This document shows, in pieces, positions 1 through 13,300 of a stretch of DNA of 33,803 bases. This DNA is from Alphaproteobacteria bacterium (lineage in GTDB: Bacteria > Bacteroidota > Bacteroidia > Chitinophagales > Chitinophagaceae). Below the pieces are notes generated by a model. It was not told the DNA's origin and searched no databases. It was given only the letters and a program-made list of their open reading frames with translations. The stretch covers positions 1 through 33,803 of the forward strand of contig JASGCT010000025.1 of NCBI GenBank assembly GCA_030053915.1. The letters run 5' to 3'. Every line of letters begins with the position of its first letter. The stretch's first letter is position 1. A program made the position numbers and the translations under genes.

Positions 1-2
1 GT

Positions 3-1046
3 GTATCTAATATTACAGGTATTATTGGCGATAATGCCAGCCCGTTTAATATTGCTGATAATCTCTTTGTGCCGTATTTCACCGAAAAAGAAGTTTATGA
101 ACTATTAGCCCAACACGAAGCCGAAAGTACGCAAAAATTCAACGAAGACGTAAAGCAAAAAATATTTCAAATAACGGCTGGACAACCTGGTTTAGTCAAT
201 GGATTCGCTCAGGAACTCATAACTCGCTATAAAGATAGAAAGACTTTAGAGGTAAAAGACTATTTAGAAGTTGAACACTGGTATTTAAATGTAGCTATCG
301 ATAAAAATTTTTCCAACATTTTAAATAAAGCAAAAGAAGAACGACCTTTTGTAGAACGGCTATTATTTACCGAAGATAAAATTCCTTTTAAAATAGATAG
401 AGATAGTATTAAATTATTATATATCAACGGTATCATTAAAGAAGATGAAGATAAAAACATAACCTTTTGGGTACCATTTTATAAAAAGCGTTTGTTTAAC
501 GCCTTTTACCCTTATACCAATGGCGAAAAGAATAAAATTACCTCCGAAATTTATAGTCCCGAATATTTAACCCAACAAGGCGAATTGCGCTTAGAAAAAT
601 TAATAAAAACATATAAAGACTACGTTAAAAGACGCAGTTTTAAAGCCTTTATGTCTAAAAACTCCGATGGCAGTTTTAATACTTTAAAAGAGTCGGCTTG
701 TATTTACAGTTTTGAAACCTTTATTTTTGCGGCAATGGAAGAGCTTCAAGGCAAAATTTATCGTGAAGCCAATACCGGCTTAGGGCGTTGCGATATGATT
801 ATCAATATTGGCAAAGCAGAATTTTTAATAGAAACCAAAGTGTATCGTAGTTTTAGCTTATTTGATAATGGTAAAAAACAAGTAGCAAGTTATTGCAAAA
901 GTTTATCATTGAACAAGGGTTTGTATATTGTTTTTTGTCCAAATTCGGTTCGCTATCCTGAACCAGTTAAAGAGCAAACCGAGGTAATTCAAGATGTTGA
1001 CATTATAACGTATTTAATTCAGTACGACGAGGATAAGGACTTTTAG
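3..1046 (+). CDS. AAA-like ATPase with C-terminal PD-(D/E)XK nuclease domain (5' end outside window)
   Basis: The reading frame is open from the first complete codon at position 3, so the start codon and the P-loop half of the protein lie outside the window. The GTG at 69 is internal, because the residues before it (SNITGIIGDNASPFNIAD) read smoothly into the domain. What remains is the end of an AAA-like domain (NLFVPYFTEKEV, then a helical lid region) and, at the C-terminus, a PD-(D/E)XK-type site: GRCDMIINIG with Asp codon 792-794, then FLIETKVY with the E-x-K codons at 831-839. Fused ATPase-nuclease proteins of this kind are common in Bacteroidota, often in many copies, and their function is unsettled (defence or mobile-element roles have been proposed). 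The nuclease motif is visible; assignment to a particular AAA-like family is inference. It is transcribed towards the giant gene, with 89 bases between the two stop codons. Confidence 0.7.
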   Translation, partial: VSNITGIIGDNASPFNIADNLFVPYFTEKEVYELLAQHEAESTQKFNEDVKQKIFQITAGQPGLVNGFAQELITRYKDRKTLEVKDYLEVEHWYLNVAIDKNFSNILNKAKEERPFVERLLFTEDKIPFKIDRDSIKLLYINGIIKEDEDKNITFWVPFYKKRLFNAFYPYTNGEKNKITSEIYSPEYLTQQGELRLEKLIKTYKDYVKRRSFKAFMSKNSDGSFNTLKESACIYSFETFIFAAMEELQGKIYREANTGLGRCDMIINIGKAEFLIETKVYRSFSLFDNGKKQVASYCKSLSLNKGLYIVFCPNSVRYPEPVKEQTEVIQDVDIITYLIQYDEDKDF

Positions 1047-1135
1047 ATATTTAAATATGGTTTGTTAAGAAAATTAATTATTGCAAACAACTCAGTTTTA
1101 TAAAACATAAAACATCAACATGAACTTATTGTATT

Positions 1136-1380
1136 TTATTGCTTTATCAATTTCAAAGTGCCTTGTACCGTTGTACCATTAACTTTTAACAAATAAACAC
1201 CAGCCGGATAGCCTGACAGGTCTAAAACCACATTCCGATAATTATCTAATATAACCTCTTTAGAAAATAAATACCTCCCTTGTTCGGTAACTAAACGCAC
1301 TTGTAATTTTGTCTCGCTTCCGCCAACGTTTAAAGTTATTTGGTTTGAAGTTGGATTAGGATATAAACTCAAGGTTTCGC
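1136..1380 (-). other. T9SS type A C-terminal sorting domain of the giant protein
   Basis: The last 80 or so residues begin with the diagnostic YPNPTSN motif, continue with beta-strands (LQVRLVTEQGRYLFSKE, VVLDLSGYPAGVYLLKV) and end in GTLKLIKQ. The preceding segment (YTVLVNGKTYQ, then NGVNKIVVKTENACQGIYEE) is the small beta domain that often comes before such sorting domains in Bacteroidota. It marks the protein for export by the Por/Spr/Gld machinery; none of those machinery genes is in this window. Confidence 0.92.
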
Positions 1381-4300
1381 TCACTAAAATTGTTTCTTCA
1401 TAAATTCCTTGACAAGCATTTTCAGTTTTAACCACAATTTTATTAACACCATTCGATAAAGGCAAGTTTAGGTTGTTTGAAGATGTTTGATAAGTTTTAC
1501 CATTAACAAGAACCGTATAATTGTTACTGCCCGACAAATTTAAAGTAAGCTGTTTGTTGTTTGTTGAAAGTTGACTAAAGGCACTTATTTTTGAAGGTTG
1601 GCTTAACATAACACTAAAAATTCTATTGGAATACCCTGTATTTGGCGTGCTGTCATATACATTAATTTCATACAAACTATCAGCATACAAACCATACACG
1701 GTAAAACTTCGAGCGTTTAAAGTATATATCTGGGTATTATTCGTAATTGTATTCCGAACTGAAATTTTATTATAAATAGTTGTATCAATAAAATCAAGCA
1801 CGGCTTGTCCGCTTAATCCATAACAATTAGGATTTGTAACCCTTATGGTTATTGTATTTGACGGTACTGATATCGGTTTAAAGTTTACCCATAAACTGCT
1901 ATCGCCTTGCACACGATTAAAAATATATTCGTTGTTAAAAACCGATGTTAAAACACCATTAACCAATACACTATCAACTTGATATCCTATATTGGGTACA
2001 AATTTAACAGACACATTTGAGTCATATAATACCTTAATATTTCCAAACGGTGTAACAATTCCATTGGCACCAGAATTGATGGCTATTGTAAACATGCGTT
2101 GTTTAAACTTAGCAAAAATAGTGTGGTTCATCATAATATTTGTAAACAAAAATTGCGTTGAATTAGGCACATTTTTTCCGTCTATAAATAAGCTATCCAA
2201 TGCATAGCCTTGGTTTGGTATTATAGAAAATTGCATATTTTTTCCATAACCCACATGACTTATACCACTTGGGCTTATGGTGCCATTAAGTGTTGATAAG
2301 GCTTCAATATTAAAGGTTTTTAATTTATACCTAACTAAAATAGAGGTTTCGTTTTGAACATTATAAAAAGTATAGCTTTGAATAGAGTCGTTACCCACAA
2401 ATTCTTCATTAACAAAAATACTATCTAGTTCGTAACCAATTTGAGGGCGATAGGTAATGGTAATGCTATCACCTAATTTAATAGCTGTTGATTCGCTGAT
2501 AGTGCCATTAATAACTTGTGTATTGATATTCACTATATTACTTTGTGGAAATAATAAATCTGTTGTGTCTGAACTTAGTGATTGTTGCCCCCATGCATTC
2601 ACGGCAAAGACTGTAAATTTATACGCCAGGTTGTTTGATAAATTTTTTACAATAACAGGACTTTCGGTGCCCGAATCTACAGCCGAAGTATTTGTAGAAA
2701 CAACCACATATTTTACAACATCACCACCATTCCAATTTGTAGGCAAATTGAATCTCACAATGGCTTGTCCGTTTCCTGCAAAACCACCTAATAAAACAGG
2801 GGGTGTACTAGGTTCTACACGTCTAAAAGATACGTTAATAGTACTATCACCCGTTACAGCATCAAAGCGATAGGTTAAGCTATCTAAGCCCGCTTGCTGA
2901 CCATTTACGAACTTATAAATCAACCGTCCATTAACCACAATACTATCTATAATAAATGTGTCCATAGCTTTAATAATACAAGTTGTATTGCTGTCATTTA
3001 AAACAATATCGGAACCGTTTTCAAAACCAATGGTACCGCCTTCGTTATTCGAATAAATTATTCGGAAAGAATGCCGTTTAAATACAACTCGAATGGTTTG
3101 ATTATTGGTAACGTTATTAAAAGTATATTCTGAAACATTATTTATTAATTCATTATTTATCCAAATCGAATCAATATCAAATTCGTCATTGGGGGTTATT
3201 GTATAAGTGATGCTAGCGCCGTAATTTACAATATTTAAACCCGATGGCGAAATGCTACCACCGTTTCCAGTAATGGCGTTAATCGTAAAAGTTTTTAATT
3301 TAAAAGTTACCCGCAATGTTTGGTTCAACCTAACACTATCAAACCTATAAAAATTTTCCGTTGTTGCAAAAGTGTCATTCACAAAAACACTATCTATTTC
3401 ATAACCTGTATTAGGCGTGAAAACATATCGAATACTCGAATCATATTTTAAAAGCGTATCGCCGTTTGGATTAACATTGCCGCCGTTTCCAGCACTTGCC
3501 ATAATCGTAAAGGTTTTGTTTTTAAAGGTTACTCGTATGGTTTGATTAAATCTGACGCTATCAAACGTATAACTATTGTTGGTAGTGGCAAACCTGTCGT
3601 TTACAAAAACACTATCAACTTCATATCCAATATTCGGTATAAAAGAATATGTTATATTAGAATCATATTGTATTGTGTCTATTCCCAAAGGATTGATACT
3701 GCCGTTTTCGCCTGCACTTGAAATGATATTAAACCTTTGTTGTTTAAAAATTATCCGAATCATTTGGTTCGTTCGAATATTGTTAAATGTATAACTACTT
3801 AAAGAATCTACATTTCTAGTGCCATTAATAATAACGCTATCTAATTCATACCCCCTGTTTGGGCTATATATAAACTGTTGCGACGTGTCATAACTTAAAA
3901 CAATCAAACCATTAGGTTGTATTGTTCCACCTTCGTTTTCAGTACTTAAAATAATAACCGACTTATTACCAAAAACTACCATAATATTTAAATCTTGCGT
4001 GATGTTTTCTATGGTATATAAATAGGGTGTGTCAATTGATTGGTTTGCAAAACTAACTACTGAATTGTTGATTACAATATACCGTAATGTATTGCCAAAA
4101 CTGGGAATAATATTTAATATTTTATTGGAACCATAGGTTGCGAATGTATCGCTTAATAATTGTATTGTGCCTCCATTGTTAGCCTTGGTAGAAATGGTAA
4201 ATATTTGTTGTTTAAAACTTACATATATTGTTTGGTTCGTTTTAATACTATCAAACGTATAACTTTGGGATGTTGTAACAAAAGTATTGTTAACAAAAAC

Positions 4301-7300
4301 GCTATCTACTAAATAACCTACCTGAGGATGAAATGTGTAAGTTGGTCTTGTCCCATAATCGACTTGGCTTGTACCTTGTGGGTCTATACTACCACCCATA
4401 CCAGCAGTTGCCATTATTATAAAATTTTGTAGTTTAAAAATTACCCGAATTGTTTGGTTAGTTTTAACACTATCAAACGTAAAGTTGTTGGCACTCGTTA
4501 CAAAAATATCATTCACAAAAACACTGTCCACTACATAACCAGTATTGGGAATAAAATTATAAATTGGGGTTGAACCAAAATCAACTGTATCCAAGCCGTC
4601 TGGCATAATGATACCGCCGAAATTAGCAGTGGCTTGCACAAGATAGGTTTGTAAAATAAAAGAAACTCGTAAAGTTATATCATTTTGAATATTTTGTATT
4701 TTGTATAGATCTTTATCGTTTGCTATATAAATATTGTTCACAAAAAGGCTATCAGTTTTATAACCATAATTGGGTATAAAAGATACACTCAAAGATGAAT
4801 TATAATCTACCAAAGTATCATTGTTGATATTAATGCTACCATTGTTACCTATCATACTTCTAACCCTAAATTTTATAATAGAATAATAAACTGCAATGGT
4901 ATGATTGCGCATAATATTTACAAACTTAAACGAATCGGGATATAACGAAATATCCACTTTAACACTATCCACAACAATACTATCTAATTTATAACCATTG
5001 TTGGGATAATAATCAAAAGTTACGCTATCCCCAGTAAGTAAATGTGATACAATAAAATCAATGCCAGACATATTATCTTTAACATCTAATATTGTGCCAT
5101 TTACTACATGCGTTATAATATTATAGAGATTCGGGTCGGGCACAATACTATCGCTCAGGGCTGATAAAGGCGACTCTCCATTTTGGTTAACAGCAGAAAT
5201 TTTAAAAACATAACTACTATCATTGGTAAGACCATGAAGCGTTGCAGGAAAATTATTTACTGTATCAATTCTATTACCTGCATTTGAGTAAGCATATATT
5301 TTATAAAATAAAATTTTTGCTCCGCCCAAGCTTTCTGGAAGAAACGCATAAATTGTAGCAATAGCATTGCCCGCTATAATTGTATCGATACTTGGAGCAG
5401 TACTTATTGTGGATTGTTTAAAAACAACCCTTACAAGGCTATCGCCGGTTATGTTTTGAATTGTTAATTTAAACGTTGAGTCTCCTATATTTTGACCGCC
5501 ACTAAATGCATAGTTTAAATTGTTATTTACTAAAACACTATCAATATAATAACCTGTATTAGACATGATGCTCAAAGCCGCACTGTTTGCATAACGAACC
5601 ATATTGGTGCCGTCATTAAAAATTATCCGTCCGCCATCATTTAATAAAGTAGTTATCGTAAACGTTTTCAGTTTATAAATGACTTTAATGGATTTATTTG
5701 TTGTAATGGTGTCAAAAGTATAACCTGTTATAGAGTCAAGCGAAGCATTTGCATTATAAACTCCATTTATAAAAATACTATCTAATGTATAAGCAAAACT
5801 AATGGGGTTATAGGTTATTCTGTAACTTGAGTATTCATGTACACTTCTTTTGGGCGAAATGGTGCCATTAACAACTTCTGTTAAAATAATATCGAAGGTA
5901 TTGGTGGGCTTAACAACTAAACTTGGATTTGACATTGCAGATGTGCCTATGATATTGGTGGCAGTCATCGTAAAAGTATAAGGACTATCGTTTGTTAAAC
6001 CACTTATATATATTGGGCTTGCAACATCAATGCTTATTAAATTGGGTTTAGAACCAGTTACCGTGTACTTAGTTATAGATGGACAAAGCGTGGCGGGATT
6101 GGGTGTAAAATACACAAAAATCGCGCTATTTAAACCAACAACCGAATCAATTCTGGGAATCATAGGTAAAAATGAAACCACAAAGTCTTTAAAAAATCTA
6201 GTTGTAACCGTATTATTAATAGTGGTTCTCACTTTAATGAGACCACCGTAAAAATTATTTGGCATAGTCGCTTTCCAGTTATATAAAAATGCAGTATCTG
6301 CATCATACCAAGACACGCCGCTATCTACACTATACTGAATAACTTCATTGGGTTGAACTTTATCGGACAGGCTTCCTTCCAAAGTTTGTTCAGCAAAATT
6401 AACGCTATAAGAAGCCCCAGTACTATTTTTACTAATAATTGTAGCCGATGAATTTAATTGACCAGAAGTATTTGCTTCGTTAAATACCTGTGTATTATTT
6501 TGAATTGGTGTATTATTAGACAGCGTTTTGTTTAAGGGTAAATAATAGTACAAAGCCGCCGTATCTATTGGTGTGTTCGTGCTAACAATTGCGCTGATGT
6601 CGTCGTTAGATAACGCCCGTTTCCAAATTCTAAAATCTTGAAACCGACCAACCGTAGTTTTGTCTGCATCCCAATTTGAGCGACCAATAAAATTACTAAC
6701 AAGAATATTAGGTGCAATAGCATATTGATTGTACGTTCTATTGGCTATTAAAATACCATTAAGGAATAAACTTAAACTATTTCCAGAAAATCGGAGCGCA
6801 AAGTGATTCCAATTGGTGCTTATAAAATTTGCTGGCAAATTGGCAATCACGTTTTCATTACTATTGCTATGAAAATAAAGCTGTGTGCTATTTGCAAAAG
6901 CAAGTATAACACCAGAGTTGGCGCCGTTTGCTCCTGTTTTTTGCCCAAAATCAAATATTCTACTATTGTTCCCAATAACACCATCGTTTTTAAACCAAGT
7001 TTCAATGGTATAATTTGAATTACTTATTTCTAAAGCAGGTAAAGCAATATAGTCGCCGCCGCCACCATTGGCATTGGTAGATAATTTAATAGTGGCATTT
7101 CTAAATGTATAAATACTGTCTTTATTATTAGAGGTAACATAAAGGCTCAGGGTATTTGTAAAAGAATCATTTTGGATTGTGTAGCCCTTCACGTTTAAGA
7201 TATAGTTTCCAGAAGGTAAGGTATTATTCCAACTGATGATGCCAGTAACCGTATCAATTGCAATGCCATTCACCGGGTTCAAAATTTTAAAAACCATGCT

Positions 7301-10300
7301 CGGTTGATTTGAAACTGGCGCTTCTGATTGCCCTGAAATATAATTATTAACAGTTACAATAGCGTTGGGATAGTAAAAATTGGGTGTTTGGTAATAAAAA
7401 GGCTTTAAGTTTAAATAGCCATTGGCTGTAGCCGGATGAAAAGTAAATGAAGAACCATCAATCGTATAATATCCAGCACCACCATTGACGCCTATTTCAT
7501 TAATAACAATGCGGGCTGTGGGTATAAAATAACTTGAGCCACCGCCGCCGTTAGTGACATCACCACCACCACCACCATACCAACCGCCGCCGCCGCCGCC
7601 GCCATCAATGGTACCTAAGCCACCCTCACCAAAACTACCACCTGTAGCACCACCATAAGTATAGTCTGCCGCTTTACCTCCTGATGATTGGCTACCACCA
7701 CCCGTATTATTTGCCGAACCATTGGCTACCAAACCGCCACCGCCGCCGCCCGTAAACGATGCACCTTGACCGCCGCCGCCGCCAGCAACAATAATTCTGT
7801 TATTTAAACCTACACCACCCCTACGAATATCTGTAGCACCACCGCCTGCCGCCGAGCGCAGCGCCGGAAGATAACTATAATTACCCCGTTGCGTGGATCC
7901 ACCACCATTGTAACCGCCTATTTTAGCCACAAAAGTTCGTCCTGAATATCCTGTATTGTCCTGACCAGAACCACCCACAAACAAATTTAAAGTTTCGCCC
8001 GGCGTAACTTTAATATAGGCACGTACTCGACCTCCTGGAGGACTAAAGAGTTCATAAATATCGTTTATGCATCCACCACTTGCACCAACCGCTTCTACAT
8101 ATAATAAATAAACATTGGCGGGCACAGTAAACGTTTGTTGCGTATTTGTATTTCTATAATTATATACAGGATAGTCGATGAATACATGAACGGTTCGGAT
8201 AGCAAAACTATCCCCAAAATCGGCAGTAATTGTGTAAAAAGTTGATTGGACAGGGGTGGTGCTTCTCCAAATTATTCTACCTGTACTTGGATTTATAGAT
8301 ACACCCAAATTATTAGGCGCTATCGTAAAATGTTTTTGTAAAATCGCACTCGATATTGCAGGAAGGGCGGTGCTATCTGCCACTCCCAAAGTCCCAGTAT
8401 AATCATCTGGATTGTATTGAAATGAACTTGCTAGAGCAACTTTTGCAACCTTTAAGAAAAATTGGGTTGTAATCGTGCCTAAATTGTTAGATGCTTGGAT
8501 TGTTAGATTATAATTACCAATAGCCACAGCATTTGTCCAGTTAATAACCCCTGTCATTGAATCAATATCAATACCTGAAGCCCCTCCGGATATAATGCAA
8601 TATTTTACGTTACTACCAGCTTCAAGATGTGGTATTACCGAGTTTCCAGAATGTAAAAATGTATCTAAGAAGTAGGCATGCGAATAGTAAAAATTTTGTG
8701 GTGGAATCATTACAATATAATCTTTAAAAATCCTATTAGAGTTCGTTGAACTTTTTACTTTAATAGTACCGGTTTTAAAACTTGCTGGTAATGTTGCATA
8801 CCAATAAAGTTCCGTTACTCGATCTACTATTTCCCAACTATAACCATTATCAATGCTATATAAAATCGTTTCGAAGGAATCTAATGGCGTTAATAAACTC
8901 CCAAATAATTCTTGTTTGGTGCTATCGTAAACATATTGTGCCCCCGTGTTATTTTGACTAATGATTGTTGAATTTGAAACTAAAGCGCCATCCGCCGTTG
9001 AGGCGTTATTTAAAATAGTATTATTATTAATATTCATAGTTTTTGCTTGATTGTTTTGATAAAGTGGTAAGTAATAATATAAACCCACTGTGTTTGTTAA
9101 AACATTCATGTCATAATTTTGCTGAATCTCCTGTGCAGTGCGGGCAACTTTCCAAATTCTAAACGTATTAAATAAACCCTTGGTAGTTACATCATTCCAA
9201 TTAGAACGCCCAATAAAATTACTAACACAAGTACTTGGCAAAATATTTTGTTGACCATTTGAAACTGAACTTATTAAAACGCCATTGATGTATAAACTCA
9301 CTGATATACCATTCCAAACCAAGGCATAATGATTCCAACTTAACGGATTGTAACCTAAAGGAAATGAAACTAACAAGTCGCTACCGTTCACGTGAAAACC
9401 AAATTGATTCGAATTTGGAAACCCAAGTAAAACGCCCTCTGAAGTGCCATTACCATTAATACTTTTACCAAAGTCAAAAATTCGTTCCCAACTACTTACC
9501 GAAACATTGGCTTTAAACCATGTTTCTATTGTAAAATTCCCAGACATATCTAAACTTGGTAGTTGAACATAATCACCCGCACCACCGCTTCCCGAACTTG
9601 TAGTTTGAAAATTATTATTACTATAATATAATATGCTATCTTTTTGAAAAGGATTAAAAGGTATTATGGTGTCACTCACTGCCGACAAGCCCGATTCACC
9701 ATTAACATTCACTGCCGAAACCTGAAATGAATACTTATTTCGATTCACTAAATTTTGAATTGAAGTAGCTAAGGTTGTTGATGTTGAAATAATAGTATCA
9801 TTATTTAAATACCTATAAATTTTATAGTACAAAATAGGCACACCTCCAAAATTAGTAGGACTTGTTAAATATAAATTAGCAATAGCGTTTCCTGCAAAAA
9901 CAGAATCGATAGTTGGTGCTGTAGCTATGGCAGTTCTTTTGAACGAAACCGTTACAGAAGAATCCCCTCTTACGTTTAAAATACTAAAATTATTGGCTGT
10001 ATCTCCAATGCTTCTGCCGCCGCTAAAACGATAGTATAAAGAAGTGTCTTTCCAAATACTATCTATTATATAGCCCGATTGTGCCCTAATATTAATGGTA
10101 GCGTTGCTTCCATAATTCACTTTATTTGAACCCATAACAGAAATCGTTCCTCCAGCCGTATTCGCTCGAGTGGATATTGTAAAGGTTTTAATTCTATAGG
10201 TTACCCGAATGGTTGGACTGGCACCAGTTAAATTATAAAACGTAAAACTTGTTAATGAATCTGTTGAAATTCGAGCATCATAACTATTATTAATAAAAAT

Positions 10301-13300
10301 AGAATCTACCTGATAGCCAAGATTGGGTTGGTATGTAACACGAAAATTATCACCCCGTTTCACAAAAGTAGTAGGTGTTATTACACCATTGGCACCAGCC
10401 CTCGTTTGCACGGCAATTTTTGTAAAAGCATAACTACCATAAGACGATGATCCAGTAAAAATTGCCACGCCATATTGTATATTAAAAGGTATATTAAGCT
10501 GACCATAGCCATTAGATCCCCATGCTACAATAGTACCATCTTTTTTTAATGCTAAAGAATGGTTTATGCCAGCAACAATGTATCTCACATTGTTTAAATT
10601 AGCTGGTACATTAAGTTGGCCTTTATCATTACTACCCCAAACACTTACGCTGCCATCATTCTTTAAGGCTATTGAATGTTGTAGTTCTGGAATGTTATCA
10701 TTTCCTCCAACTGAAATTTGTTCAATATTGTTGAGTCCACTTGGAATATTATAAGGTCCATAAATATTACCCCAACCAGTAAGTGTACCATCATTTTTTA
10801 AAGCTAAACTATAACCAGAAGCCGTTGCAATGTGTTTTATATTATTGATACTTGCAGGAACTGGTGTATTGCCAGAACCGCTTATGCCACTTGCTCCCCA
10901 ACCTACAACGGTTCCATCATTTTTTAAAGCCAAAGAAAAATTAGTACCCGCCGCTACTTCAATGACGTTGTTTAAAGTGGCTGGAACAGTCGTTTGTCCA
11001 TATAAATTAGTACCACCAAATGCCCACACCTCGCCGTTGCTTCGTAATGCCAGCGTATGCGTTGAGTTCGATGATATTTGAACTACTTGATCTAAGCCGT
11101 ATGTGATATTTAATTCTCGGTTACTATTACCGCCCCAACCTACTAAAGTGCCATCTGTCTTTAAACCAATATTATAATATATACCACCTGAAATTTGAAC
11201 TAAATTTACATTGGTTGGAATATTATTAAGGCCATTAAAAGTTGCACCCCATGCTACATAACCAACGCTATCCGCACCAAAATTATAAACATTAATTAAA
11301 AATCGATTGTTAGCCCTTGTTTGGTCTTTAATCGCTTGCACATAATAAAGTCCAATAGCAGAACTTGCCGGTATCGTAAAATAAAAAATCGTGTCTAAGG
11401 TATTCATAATAGCTTCCTTATGTATATAGCCAATTTCTGAACTGTCATTATCTCTTCTTAAAACAATTTTATCAATGGTTTGTCCGCGAACCATTAACTG
11501 TTTACCAGCTTGCACCTGCGGCGTTACCGGACTAACCGAAAATGGCTTCACTTTAAAGACAACTTTTAAACTTGGATTAACCAGCACATTATAAAAAGTA
11601 TAACCTGTTACAGAATCCCTAGAGGCATTGGCATTATAAACCCCGTTGATATAAACGGAATCTAAAGAATAAGGCGGAAATGGCGCATACGTTACACGAT
11701 AATTACTACCTGAAAATATTTTAGGAGTCGATTCAATATACCCATTCACAACCGAAGTGTTCACCGAACTAAAAACAGAATCAAAATTAAACACATAATC
11801 ATTAAAAAATCTATTTGGATTGTTGTTTAATCTTACTTGAATCCTTCCAAATTTAAAACTTGGCGGAAGGGTTGCTAACCAATAATAACCTATCACTGTA
11901 TCTACATTGTGCCAACTTTGACCGCCATTTAAACTATATTGTACATGTTGCCCAATAGGTATCGTGTCGCTCAATGAACCATATAAAAACTGACGATTGG
12001 TGTCATAAAAATAACGGGCGCCGATATTAGTTTGACTTATTATCATTGCCGAATCATTCAAAGCAGCAAATGCCATTGACGCATTATTTAATTTGGTGCC
12101 ATTGGGAATAGTAACAGTTTGTACAAGATTCTTTTTATTTAAAGGTAAATAATAATATAAGTTAAAAGTATTATTTAAAACTGAAATCTTGTAATTTTGC
12201 TGAATCTCTTGGGTGGTTTTGGCAGTTTTCCAGATTCTAAATGTATTAAAAAATCCTTTAGTTGATAAATCGTTCCAATTAGATCTTCCAATATAATTGC
12301 TGACACAGGTTCCTGGTAAAATATCCTGCTGACCAGCAGATGTAGAACTCGTTAAAACCCCATTGATATACAAATTTACAGACGAGCCATTCCAAACCAA
12401 AGCATAATGGTTCCAATTTAAGGGATTAAAACCTGATGGAAATGAAATAACACTGTCGCTGCCATTCACATGAAATCCCAATTGGGTAGCAGTAGGAAAT
12501 CCTAGCAAAACCCCTTCGGAAGTTCCATTACCGTTAATACTTTTTCCAAAATCAAAAATTCTTTCCCAACCACCAACTGTTACATTACTTTTAAACCATG
12601 TTTCTATGGTAAAATTACCAGACATGTCTAATGCGGGTAATTGTATATAATCACCTCCCTGTCCAGAACCAACTGTAGTAGTTTGAAAACTATTATTACT
12701 CAAAAACAAAATAGAATCTTTTTGAAATGGATTAAAAGGCCTAATTGTGAGACTCATAGCCGATAAAGGCGACTCACCAATAATATTCACTGCTGATACT
12801 TTAAAAGTATAATCTCTTTTATTCATCAAATTTACTGCCGTAAAAAACTCTGTTGTAGCAGTTGATACTAAAGTATCGCTATTAGAATATGTATATATTT
12901 TGTAATACAAAATGGGTGCCCCACCAAAATTATTGGGGCTTGTAAAATATAGTTTTCCCGAAGCATTGTCAGCAATAACCGAATCAATTACGGGTGCTGA
13001 TGATGGCGTGATGCTTCTAAACCATGCTTTTATCGAACTATCCCCTTTTACCTGCAATAACGAAAAACTATTGATGTTGCTTCCTATATTTCTACCTTGT
13101 TCAAAAGCATAATACAAGTTGCCGTTTTTCCATATACTATCAACAATATAGCCCGATTGAGCTACCACATTGATAACCGCTGTGCTATCATATTTTACAA
13201 TATTGCCACCTACTACATTAATAACGCCACCAGTATTGGTGCTTGTAACAATTCTAAACGTTTGATTTCTATAGGTAACTTTAAATGTAGGATTCCCCTT

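Noticed and set aside
2830-4880. Evenly spaced similar segments that could suggest a CRISPR or satellite array
   Set aside because: The similarity follows codons of InlB-B-like domains, units exceed 200 bases, no short identical repeats with unique spacers exist, and no cas gene is near.
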